In this document: piece after piece, positions 17,695 through 26,900 of the stretch
How the letters are laid out: the number at the start of each line of letters is the position of its first letter
How positions within the stretch are numbered: the stretch's first letter is position 1
Assembly: GCF_004343585.1 (NCBI RefSeq)
Contig: NZ_SLYW01000008.1
Coordinates: 62,001-126,000, forward strand
Length of the DNA stretch: 64,000 bases
Source: Neorhizobium sp. JUb45
GTDB lineage: Bacteria; Pseudomonadota; Alphaproteobacteria; Rhizobiales; Rhizobiaceae
Reading direction: 5' to 3'
The notes under the pieces: model-generated
Told to the model about the DNA's origin: nothing
The model's input: the letters and a program-made list of their open reading frames with translations, nothing else
Databases searched by the model: none
Position numbers and translations under genes: made by a program

Positions 17695-19076
17695 ACGAGA
17701 ACAAAAACAAGAAATCTTCGACATCAGGAAATGGTCAGCGGCCCCCTCGCCCGGTCTTTTCCGATAAGCCGGGCCTGGAAGTGCGCATGACCGCCGCCAA
17801 GTTTCTTGGGGCGGTGATTGATCGCAAGATTTCTCTCGATGGGATGCTTGATCTCAATCAGGGCAATGCAGCCTACAAAGCGCTGAGCGATGCCGACCGT
17901 GCATTGACGCGCGCAATTCTGACGACCGCTCTGCGCCATCTTCTGCGTCTGGAGGCGGCCATCAACTCTCTTCTCGAGACGCCACTTCCCGAAGGCGCTC
18001 GTGCGCTCCATCACGTATTTATCGTTGCTGCTGCCCAGATCCTGCATCTGGATGTGCCCGCTCATGCGGTTGTTGATCTTGCAGTCGAGCAGGCCAATCG
18101 CGATCCGCGAAACCGCCGTTTTGCCAAACTGGTGAATGCCGTGCTGCGTCGTATGGTGCGGGAGAAGGACGATATTCTCGCGAGAACTGCGGAAATTTCG
18201 CCGGTGCCGTCCTGGTTCCACGCACGGCTTGTCAAAGCCTATGGCGTTGAAGATGCCATGCGCATTGCCGAGGCCCAGCTGTGGCCGCCGGCTATTGATC
18301 TCACCGTCAAGTCCGATGTCGAGGGCTGGGCTGATAAGCTGCATGGCTGGATACTTCCGACTGGAAGCATACGGCTTCCGGCTTTCGAAGGTTCGGTCGG
18401 TGGCATTGAAGGATATGCAGACGGTGTTTGGTGGGTGCAGGACGCTGCTGCTGCGATCCCGGCCAAGCTTTTTGGCGATCTGAAGGGCAAACGGATCGCG
18501 GATCTGTGTGCCGCGCCCGGAGGCAAGACGGCTCAGCTTGCTGCAGCTGGTGCCGATGTGATTGCGATCGAGCAATCCGCCAATCGTGTGCGCAGATTGC
18601 AGGAAAATCTTGATCGCCTGAAGCTGTCCGTCGAGGTGCGGCAGGCCGATCTTTTCGACTTCAAGCCGGATGAGTTGCTTGACGGTGTACTGCTTGATGC
18701 GCCCTGCTCGTCCACCGGTACGACCCGGCGCCATCCTGATGTGCTCTGGACGAAAGGCCCAGACGATATCGGCAAGCTGGCGGTGCTACAGGAGCGTATG
18801 CTTCGTCATGCGATCACATTGGTGAAGCCGGGCGGGCTTGTCGTTTTTTCGAACTGCTCGCTCGATCCTCTCGAGGGCGAAGCCTTGGTCGCCAAGGTTC
18901 TTGCGGATAATCCCAACATTGTCCGCGTGCCGGTCGATCCAGCCGCTTGGCCCGGATTGGAAGCAGCCATCACGCCGCTCGGCGAGTTCCGCACCACTCC
19001 GGCGCTTCTTCAGCCAACGGACGGCTTTGCCGGCGGCATGGATGGCTTCTTTGCGGCAGTGCTTTCTCCGCGCTAA
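17691..19076 (+). CDS. rsmB: 16S rRNA m5C methyltransferase, RsmB family
   Basis: NusB-like N-terminal RNA-binding domain (about residues 35-165) followed by a Rossmann SAM-methyltransferase domain. The SAM site is DLCAAPGGKTAQLA near residue 267; the two catalytic cysteines are in LDAPCSSTGTTRRHPDV near 340 and FSNCSLDPLEGE near 385. 461 residues from the TTG at 17691, which overlaps the htpX stop by four bases; a later ATG (residue 33) is an alternative. Part of the plus-strand run htpX-rsmB-heparinase-purH. Confidence 0.93.
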   Translation: MNENKNKKSSTSGNGQRPPRPVFSDKPGLEVRMTAAKFLGAVIDRKISLDGMLDLNQGNAAYKALSDADRALTRAILTTALRHLLRLEAAINSLLETPLPEGARALHHVFIVAAAQILHLDVPAHAVVDLAVEQANRDPRNRRFAKLVNAVLRRMVREKDDILARTAEISPVPSWFHARLVKAYGVEDAMRIAEAQLWPPAIDLTVKSDVEGWADKLHGWILPTGSIRLPAFEGSVGGIEGYADGVWWVQDAAAAIPAKLFGDLKGKRIADLCAAPGGKTAQLAAAGADVIAIEQSANRVRRLQENLDRLKLSVEVRQADLFDFKPDELLDGVLLDAPCSSTGTTRRHPDVLWTKGPDDIGKLAVLQERMLRHAITLVKPGGLVVFSNCSLDPLEGEALVAKVLADNPNIVRVPVDPAAWPGLEAAITPLGEFRTTPALLQPTDGFAGGMDGFFAAVLSPR

Positions 19077-19173
19077 CCGTTTCTTCATCATAAAAGACAA
19101 TACTTTTTTAGGTTTGGAGGATGATTCCGTCGCCGGATAACGGCTGGCGCATCATGCTCGTGGGAGTTTTGCA

Positions 19174-20862
19174 TTGTCGACACGCGTGGCAGATCGCCGG
19201 GGATCGTTTTCCGCCGGCCTGCAGCAGGCTCGTTACAGGTTTTGCCTGGCGTGGCTGGCCTTGCGCATGCCGCTGACCCGGCCGTCTCTGCGCGTACCGG
19301 ACAGATTGATCGTCGCGCCTACCGATTTGCGCGCGACCGATCCCTACATTGCCGAGGAAATTCTCGAAGGGCGTTTTCCCCTTGCCGGACGTGTTCTGGT
19401 CACCGATGGGGAATCGCCGTTCACGCTGCAATTGCCGTCGCGCGGGTTTGCCGAAAGGCTGCATTCCTTCTCCTGGCTGCGTCATATCCGGACAGCAAAA
19501 ACCGATACTGCCTGCGCGAACGCGCGTTCGATCACGGCCAACTGGATTGCCCTGCACGGCAAGAGAATTTCGGGTATCGCCTGGGAACCGCATGTCACGG
19601 CCGAGCGGCTGATTGCCTGGCTGTCGCACTCGACGGTCGTGCTGCAGGGCAGTGACAGCGTCTTTTATCGTCGCTTTATGAAGAGCCTCGCCTACCAGGC
19701 CAAATATCTCCGCAAGATAGCCGATTACTTGCCCGAAACGGAGACGCGTCTGCGCCTGCAGATAGCACTTGCCATGGCTGCAATCGCCATGCCGTCCTCG
19801 CCTTCTGCCCTGCGCCGCCAGGGACTAAAACTAGACCGTGAACTGGAACGTCAGATTCTCGCTGATGGTGGCCACGCATCACGCAACCCGCGGCTGGTTC
19901 TTGACCTGCTGCTTGATCTTTTGCCTTTGCGCCAGACCTATATCAATCTTGGCCATGATGTGCCGCAGAAGCTCATACCGACGATAGACCGGATGTACCC
20001 GGCATTGCGCTTCTTCCGTCATCAGGATGGTGATCTCGCGCTGTTCAACGGCGCAAGTGCAACGCCTGCGACGGAACTCCTGTCTGTGCTCAGATATGAC
20101 GAGACATCGGGTAAACCGTTCAAGGCCCTACCGCATATCCACTACCATCGGCTGGCAGCGGACGACACGACTGTCATCGTCGATACCGGAGCGCCTGAAA
20201 CCGCCCAGGCTGCTCATGCGGCGCATGCGGGCTGCCTTGCCTTTGAAATGTCGGCGGGTCGGCATCGCTACATCATCAATGCCGGCATGCCGAAATTTGC
20301 CGGCCGCAGCTACAGAATGCTTGCCCGCGCCACGGCTACGCATTCCACTATCACCTTGAATGAAACCTCGTCCTCAAAACTGTCCAAAACACCGTTTGGC
20401 CTGTCCGTGATGGAGCCGTTTCAGGTGACGCATTGCGATCGTTCGGACGATGCGCAGGGCAATGACTGGCTGAGCGCCACGCATGATGGATATCTGGCCC
20501 AATTCGGTTACCTGCATTCCCGCGAAATCGGCATGAATGTCAAAGGGTCCAAGATCAAGGGCCATGATCGCTTTTATATGCCGGATGGCGCAACGCGTAC
20601 TGGAACCAAGGATCTCGTTGCCGTTGCCCGTTTCCATATCCATCCGTCGATTTCCCTGTCGAGGATCGATGCCGAAACGGTGCTGATGGATGCGCCTGAC
20701 GGAGATGCATGGCTTTTCACGGCGCCCGGGCTTGAGGTCGAAATCGAGGAAGACATCTTTTTTGCCGATGTTTCCGGTGTGCGCGAAACGGAGCAGTTGA
20801 CGATTACCTTTACGCTTCCGATGATCACCGAAATCCGCTGGATGCTGAAACGATCGGAATAG
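19174..20862 (+). CDS. Heparinase II/III family protein
   Basis: 562 residues. The N-terminal half is an alpha/alpha-toroid-like region (HGKRISGIAWEPHVTAERLIAWL), and the C-terminal half a beta-sandwich with the heparinase II/III motif region (RYIINAGMPKFAGRSYRMLARATATHSTITLNE). No signal peptide is obvious, and the protein starts at TTG 19174. Members of this family next to purH and rsmB are widespread in Rhizobiales, but their substrate is not established; a role in cell-envelope or exported polysaccharide turnover is inference. Confidence 0.85.
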   Translation: MSTRVADRRGSFSAGLQQARYRFCLAWLALRMPLTRPSLRVPDRLIVAPTDLRATDPYIAEEILEGRFPLAGRVLVTDGESPFTLQLPSRGFAERLHSFSWLRHIRTAKTDTACANARSITANWIALHGKRISGIAWEPHVTAERLIAWLSHSTVVLQGSDSVFYRRFMKSLAYQAKYLRKIADYLPETETRLRLQIALAMAAIAMPSSPSALRRQGLKLDRELERQILADGGHASRNPRLVLDLLLDLLPLRQTYINLGHDVPQKLIPTIDRMYPALRFFRHQDGDLALFNGASATPATELLSVLRYDETSGKPFKALPHIHYHRLAADDTTVIVDTGAPETAQAAHAAHAGCLAFEMSAGRHRYIINAGMPKFAGRSYRMLARATATHSTITLNETSSSKLSKTPFGLSVMEPFQVTHCDRSDDAQGNDWLSATHDGYLAQFGYLHSREIGMNVKGSKIKGHDRFYMPDGATRTGTKDLVAVARFHIHPSISLSRIDAETVLMDAPDGDAWLFTAPGLEVEIEEDIFFADVSGVRETEQLTITFTLPMITEIRWMLKRSE

Positions 20863-20896
20863 CGCGGTTTCTTCTCTCTCAAACCTGTGCTAACGC

Positions 20897-20912
20897 GGCG
20901 CCTTAAGGCGCC
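20897..20912. repeat. 16-bp perfect palindrome in the purH leader
   Basis: GGCGCCTTAAGGCGCC, 37 bp before the purH ATG and 35 bp after the heparinase stop. In RNA it would form a short GC-rich hairpin. No T-run follows, so it may be an operator or leader structure rather than a terminator. Confidence 0.5.
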
Positions 20913-20948
20913 CGATCGTCTACGGGCGCGACCAGATGGAGAAGCCCG

Positions 20949-22565
20949 ATGGCCGTCGTGTCCAAAAAAATCCCTGCTCCCGACAAGGTGAAAATCCGTA
21001 CCGCGCTTTTGTCGGTATCGGACAAGACCGGCATCATCGAGCTTGCCCAAGCGCTGGTTGAACAGGGTGTACGCCTTCTGTCGACCGGTGGAACGCATAA
21101 GGCCATTGCCGCAGCAGGCCTTGCGGTCACCGATGTTTCGGAAGTGACCGGCTTTCCGGAAATTATGGATGGTCGCGTCAAGACGCTGCATCCAAGCGTG
21201 CATGGCGGCCTGCTTGCCATCCGTGACGACGAAGACCATGTGGCGGCGATGAAGGAGCACGGCATCGATGGCATCGATCTTGCCGTCATCAATCTTTACC
21301 CGTTCGAAGAAGTTCGCGCTGCCGGCGGTGATTACCCGACCACGGTTGAAAACATCGATATCGGCGGCCCGGCGATGATCCGCGCTTCTGCCAAGAACCA
21401 TGCCTATGTGACCATTGTTACCGATCCGTCCGATTATCCGGCATTGATCGAAGCGTTGCGCAGCAATGATGGCCAGACCGCCTACGTCTTCCGTCAGAAG
21501 CTGGCGGCAAAAGCCTATGCCCGCACCGCGGCCTATGACACGACTATCTCCAACTGGTTTGCCGAAGCGCTCGACATCGAAATCCCGCGCTACCGCACCA
21601 TCGGTGGCGTGTTGAAGGAAGAGATGCGTTACGGCGAAAACCCGCACCAGAGCGCTGGCTTTTATGTCACCGGCGAAAACCGTCCGGGCGTCGCAACCGC
21701 CACGCTTCTGCAGGGCAAGCAGCTTTCCTACAACAACATCAACGACACCGATGGTGCGTTTGAGCTGATCGGCGAATTTTCGGCCGATAACGGCCCGGCT
21801 TGTGCCATCATCAAGCACGCCAACCCGTGTGGTGTAGCTACCGGCCCGACGCTGAAAGATGCCTATATGCGCGCACTTGCCTGCGACAGCACTTCTGCCT
21901 TTGGCGGCATTATCGCGCTTAACCAGTTGCTGGATGGCGAGACGGCGGAAGAGATCGTCAAGCTGTTCACCGAGGTCATCATCGCGCCGGAAGTGTCTGA
22001 AGAGGCCAAGGCCATCATTGCCAAAAAGCCGAACCTTCGCCTGCTCGTCACCGGCGGTCTGCCTGATCCCCGCTCGCGCGGGATTACCGCCAAGACTGTC
22101 GCTGGCGGCGTACTTGTCCAGACCCGCGACAATGGCATGATCGAGGACATCGACCTGCGCGTTGTCACCAAGCGCGCTCCGACACCGACGGAATTGGAAG
22201 ATCTGAAATTCGCTTACAAGGTTGCCAAGCACGTCAAATCCAACGCGATCGTTTACGCGAAGCAGGGCCAGACAGCCGGCATCGGTGCCGGCCAGATGAG
22301 CCGCATCGATTCCGCTCGGATTGCCGGTCTCAAGGCTGAGGAAGCTGCCAAGACCATGGGTTGGGCTGAGCCGATGACGAAGGGTTCAGCCGTTGCATCG
22401 GAAGCGTTTTTCCCGTTCGCGGATGGCCTGCTTTCGGCCATTTCAGCTGGCGCTACATCGGTTATCCAGCCGGGTGGCTCGATGCGAGATGCGGAAGTGA
22501 TTGCCGCTGCCGATGAACACGGTATTGCAATGGTCTTCACCGGCATGCGCCATTTCCGGCACTAA
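20949..22565 (+). CDS. purH: Bifunctional AICAR formyltransferase / IMP cyclohydrolase
   Basis: Catalyses the last two steps of IMP synthesis. 538 residues. The N-terminal MGS-like cyclohydrolase domain (KTGIIELAQALVEQGVRLLSTGGTHK, EVTGFPEIMDGRVKTLHP) covers about residues 1-160; the AICAR transformylase domain follows, with RYGENPHQSAGFY, IIKHANPCGVATG (catalytic Lys-His pair) and the C-terminal SDAFFPF-like block, here SEAFFPFADGL. Convergent with the MFS gene, nine bases apart. Confidence 0.98.
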   Translation: MAVVSKKIPAPDKVKIRTALLSVSDKTGIIELAQALVEQGVRLLSTGGTHKAIAAAGLAVTDVSEVTGFPEIMDGRVKTLHPSVHGGLLAIRDDEDHVAAMKEHGIDGIDLAVINLYPFEEVRAAGGDYPTTVENIDIGGPAMIRASAKNHAYVTIVTDPSDYPALIEALRSNDGQTAYVFRQKLAAKAYARTAAYDTTISNWFAEALDIEIPRYRTIGGVLKEEMRYGENPHQSAGFYVTGENRPGVATATLLQGKQLSYNNINDTDGAFELIGEFSADNGPACAIIKHANPCGVATGPTLKDAYMRALACDSTSAFGGIIALNQLLDGETAEEIVKLFTEVIIAPEVSEEAKAIIAKKPNLRLLVTGGLPDPRSRGITAKTVAGGVLVQTRDNGMIEDIDLRVVTKRAPTPTELEDLKFAYKVAKHVKSNAIVYAKQGQTAGIGAGQMSRIDSARIAGLKAEEAAKTMGWAEPMTKGSAVASEAFFPFADGLLSAISAGATSVIQPGGSMRDAEVIAAADEHGIAMVFTGMRHFRH

Positions 22566-22574
22566 AGTCGGAAT

Positions 22575-23987
22575 TTATTGCGCCGGAGGTTCTTCCGGCG
22601 TTCTGGCCTGATCGGGCGTTGTGACCAGCAATGCAAGGCCGGCCGATAGAAAGATGACGAGCGTCGCCATGCCGATATGGGCCGAACCCGTGGCATAGGT
22701 GGCGATGGAGAAAAACAGGGTGGCGAGAAAACTCGTCGCCCTGCCTGACAGGGCATAGATGCCGAAATAGCGACCCGATTCCGATAGGCTCACGCTGCGT
22801 GCCATGTAGGAGCGCGACGACGCCTGAACTGGCCCGAAGGCAATGCCGATCAGCATTCCGAACAGGATGTAAGCCTTTTCCGCCGCGGTGCCGAACAGGC
22901 CGCCACCATCTTCCATCGACAGAGGCAGCAGCCCGAAAAGAACGCTGCCCGGATTGGTCGATATGATGCCCGCCGTTGCCACCAGCAAAAGGGCAAGGCT
23001 GATGATCACGACTTTTCTGGAACCCAGTGAGCGGTCGATCCATCCGGCGGCGATACAGCTGAAAACCGCGACGACGTTCAGAATGATGCCATAAATGCCG
23101 ATCTCGATTGTCGCCCAGCCGAACATCCCGGCAGCAAAGGCGCCACCGAGGATCAGCAGGCCGTTGACCCCATCCTGATAAAGCATGCGGGCAATCAGAA
23201 AGCGCATGAGGTTCGGGCGATGTCGCAATTCGCCGATCGTGCCGCGCAGTTCGCTCAAGCCCGACACGACTGCCTGACGCAGCGGCAGGCCCTTGGCGGC
23301 ATCCGGGGTGAAAAAGAACATCGGCAGGATGAAGAGAAAATACCAGATGGCCGAGAGTGGGCCTGTCACGCGTGCATCGTCACCCGTTGACGGATCGAGA
23401 CCAAACAGCGGTTCCATGCCGATGATGGTCAAGCCGCTGCGAGGATCGCCGGCCAGAAACGCCACGACCAGTATGAGCACCAGCATGCCACCGAGATAAC
23501 CCAGCCCCCAGGCGATATTGGATATACGCCCGACCTCCTTCTCGCTGACCAGCCGCGGCATCATTGAATCGTTGAAGACCACCGAAAATTCGGCGGCAAG
23601 CGAGGCCAGTACCATGAAAAGTAGCGGCCAGATGATCGGCGATCCGGGCGCTGCAAACCACAGCATCCCCAGGCTGGCGATCTTTATGACGGCAAAGAAG
23701 GCGATCCATGGCTTTCGTGCGCCGGATTGATCGGCAATGGATCCCAGCACGGGCGAAAGGATGGCGATCAACAGTGCCGAGATGGTCGCCATGTTGCTCC
23801 ATGCGGCCTGAGCGGCCACTGGATCTTCGGTCATCCGGGCCACAAGATATGGCCCGAAGATGAAGGTCGTTACCACCGTGAAGAATGGCTGGGCCGCCCA
23901 GTCGAACAACATCCAGCCCCAGATACCAAGGCGCGATGTCCTTGGCTCCGGAGCGGGATTGCTGGTCGAGTTGGGCGCCGTTCCCAT
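22575..23987 (-). CDS. UMF1-type major facilitator superfamily transporter
   Basis: 470-residue membrane protein with about 12 hydrophobic segments. The N-terminal signature WMLFDWAAQPFFTVVTTFIFGPY is typical of the UMF1 (Atg22-like) MFS group. In yeast, Atg22 exports amino acids from the vacuole; bacterial substrates are not established. It starts 10 bp after the stop of the NAD-glutamate dehydrogenase gene on the same strand, so the two may be co-transcribed, which makes an amino-acid substrate an attractive but unproven guess. Confidence 0.88.
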   Translation of the reverse strand: MGTAPNSTSNPAPEPRTSRLGIWGWMLFDWAAQPFFTVVTTFIFGPYLVARMTEDPVAAQAAWSNMATISALLIAILSPVLGSIADQSGARKPWIAFFAVIKIASLGMLWFAAPGSPIIWPLLFMVLASLAAEFSVVFNDSMMPRLVSEKEVGRISNIAWGLGYLGGMLVLILVVAFLAGDPRSGLTIIGMEPLFGLDPSTGDDARVTGPLSAIWYFLFILPMFFFTPDAAKGLPLRQAVVSGLSELRGTIGELRHRPNLMRFLIARMLYQDGVNGLLILGGAFAAGMFGWATIEIGIYGIILNVVAVFSCIAAGWIDRSLGSRKVVIISLALLLVATAGIISTNPGSVLFGLLPLSMEDGGGLFGTAAEKAYILFGMLIGIAFGPVQASSRSYMARSVSLSESGRYFGIYALSGRATSFLATLFFSIATYATGSAHIGMATLVIFLSAGLALLVTTPDQARTPEEPPAQ

Positions 23988-23997
23988 TAGCCGGCGA

Positions 23998-26900
23998 CTA
24001 GGCGCTGCGATGGGCGAGATCGCCCAACAGGCCGGCAGCCACGGTCACCTTGGCCAGCGTCACATCCGCACCATCGCTCAGCGCGATCAACTCGGCGCTG
24101 ATGCGGTTGACGCGCTGGCGGTCACCTGCATACCAAGCTTCCACCGGCTTCTTGTCGCGGGCGTGTGTCGAAAGCGCTGCAATAACGATATCGCGGCGGG
24201 CGACCGTGATCTGCTGCAGGCTGCGGGTCAGGGCCAGGCTTTCGTAATGATCCGTGGTCGTCACCCGTTCGCCGGAGTCCAGCAGACGTCCGATACGGAA
24301 GATTTCGCTGACGGCAAAATAGGCTTCCGTTGCGCGCGCCAGGGATTCGCCGGTGCGTTCGGCAACGACCATGATCTCCGGGGCCAACACGAGTGTCGGC
24401 AGAGCGCGCAGTTTGTGCGAAAGTTCCTCCGAGATGCCGGCTGTTTCCAGTTCGGCATCGGCCGGCAGATCCTTCAGGGATGCGCGCATTCCCTTGATCG
24501 CTGTGGCCAGACGACGGCCTGCTGTTTCCAGAAGGCCATCGGCAGTCTTGGTCTGCAGGATCAGGCGGGTTGCATCGGCGAAAATATCCTCGACGCGTGC
24601 GTAGAGCATGTTCTGGATCGTGCCCGGAAGCTGATTATCGAGAGCATCGATTTCCTGCCAAAGCTGCGGCAGGCCAAAGCTTTCGCGTGCCAGGAAGGCT
24701 GCCTTGACGACATCTGCCGGTGTGCTGCCGGTAATGTCGACCATCTGCTGCACAAAACCGGGACCACCGCGATTGATCGTTTCGTTGGCGAGCAAGGTCG
24801 CCACGATTTCGCGATGTAGACGATGGCCAGCTATATCGGCGGCGTAGGCCTTCTTCATGCCGGCCGGGAAATAGTCGGCCAATGTGACCGCCATAAACGG
24901 ATCGTCCGGCAGCGCGCTTTCGAGAATATCATCGAACAGGACAATCTTGGCATAGGAAAGAAGCACGCCAATTTCCGGCCGGGTCAAAGGTTTGCCGGCA
25001 ATATAACGATCCGCCATGGTCGGGTCGTCGGGCAGGGTCTCCACCTTGCGGTTCAACTGGCCGCGCGATTCGAGAACCGACATCAGGCGCGACAGCACTT
25101 CACGGTCCCGCAAGCCCTTGCGTTCGGAAAGCGAGATTGCCAGCGACTGAAGATAGTTGTTGCGTAGGACGAGGGCTGCGACTTCTTCCGTCATCGATGT
25201 GAGCAGGCGATTGCGCTTTTCACGCGGCAGGCGGCCTTCCTTCATCGCGGGGCTGAGAGCAATCTTGATATTGACCTCAACGTCGGAAGAATTGACGCCT
25301 GCCGAGTTATCTATTGCGTCGGAATTGCAGCGACCGCCAGCCAAGGCATAGGCGATGCGTCCCTTCTGGGTGACGCCAAGATTTGCGCCCTCCCCGATCA
25401 CCTTGGCGCGGATTTCGCCTGCCGTCACACGGATCGGGTCGTTGGCACGGTCTCCCACTTCAGCATCGGTTTCGGAGGTTGCCTTGATGTAGGTGCCGAT
25501 GCCACCGAACCACAGGAGATCGACCGGGCTTTTCAGGATTGCCGTGAGAATTTCGAAGGGTGTGGCCGTGGTTTTGCCAAGGTCGATTGCGGCCGCCGCT
25601 TCCGGCGTCAACTTCACCGACTTTTCCGACCGCGAAATGATCATCGCACCCTTGGACATGACGGAGCGGTCATAGTCCTGCCAGCTCGAACGCGGCAGCG
25701 CGAACATACGTTCGCGCTCGGCAAAGCTTTTTACCGTATCCGGATTGGGATCGATGAAGATGTCGCGATGGTCGAAGGCCGCGATCAGGCGGATTTCGCG
25801 TGACAGCAGCATACCGTTGCCGAAAACGTCACCCGACATGTCACCGACACCGGCGACGGTGAAAGGCGTGGTTTGAATGTCGATATCCTGCTCGCGGAAA
25901 TGCCGTTTTACGGTTTCCCAGGCGCCGCGCGCGGTGATGCCCATCTTCTTGTGATCGTAACCGGCCGAGCCGCCCGAGGCAAAGGCGTCGTCCAGCCAGA
26001 AGCCGGCTTCCTGGGCAAGGCCGTTGGCCGTATCGGAGAAGGTGGCTGTGCCCTTGTCGGCGGCAACGACGAAATAGGGATCATCGTCATCGACGCGTAC
26101 CGTATCTGCCGGGGCGACGACTTCGCCGTCGACGATATTGTCGGTGATCGACAACAGCGTGCGGATATAGGTCATATAAGCAGCGCGACCGGCGTTGAAG
26201 ATTTCGTCGCGGTTACCGCCGACCGGAAGCTTCTTGGGGAAGAAGCCACCCTTGGCGCCAACCGGCACGATGACGGCATTCTTGACCTGCTGTGCCTTCA
26301 CGAGGCCCAACACCTCCGTTCGATAATCTTCGCCGCGATCAGACCAGCGCAGACCGCCGCGGGCAACCTTGCCGAAACGAAGGTGCACGCCTTCGACCTC
26401 AGTGCCATAGACGAACATTTCACGAAATGGACGCGGCTCTGGCAGATTGTCGAGCTGTTTCGGGTCAAGTTTGAAGGCAAGCATGGCATTGGGCTTGCCG
26501 TTTTCGTCGCGCTGGAAATAGTTCGTTCTCAGAGTCGAATCGATGGCATTGGCGAAACGACGAAACGTGCGGTCGTCGTCGAGATTGGGAACATCGGCAA
26601 GCGCTGCTTCGATCTTGTCATGGCGCTCGGACAGTTTTTTGTGGCGCTTCTTGTCGCTCAGTTCTGGATCAAAGCCATCGTGGAAAAGCTTCAGCAGATC
26701 GGTGGCGATTTTCGGATATCGCGCCATCGTGTCGGCGATATGGTTCTGTGAATAGACGATGCCGGTCTGGCGCAGATAGCGGGCATAGGCCCGCAGAACC
26801 GTCACTTCGCGCGCTGAAACACCGCAAAGCAGGACGAGGCGATTGAAGCTGTCATTGTCGATCAGGCCGAAATAGGCATCGAGAAATGCTTCCTCGAGCT

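Noticed and set aside
20574..22232. 552-codon open frame antisense to purH
   Set aside because: Shadow of the strongly conserved purH; no domain features.
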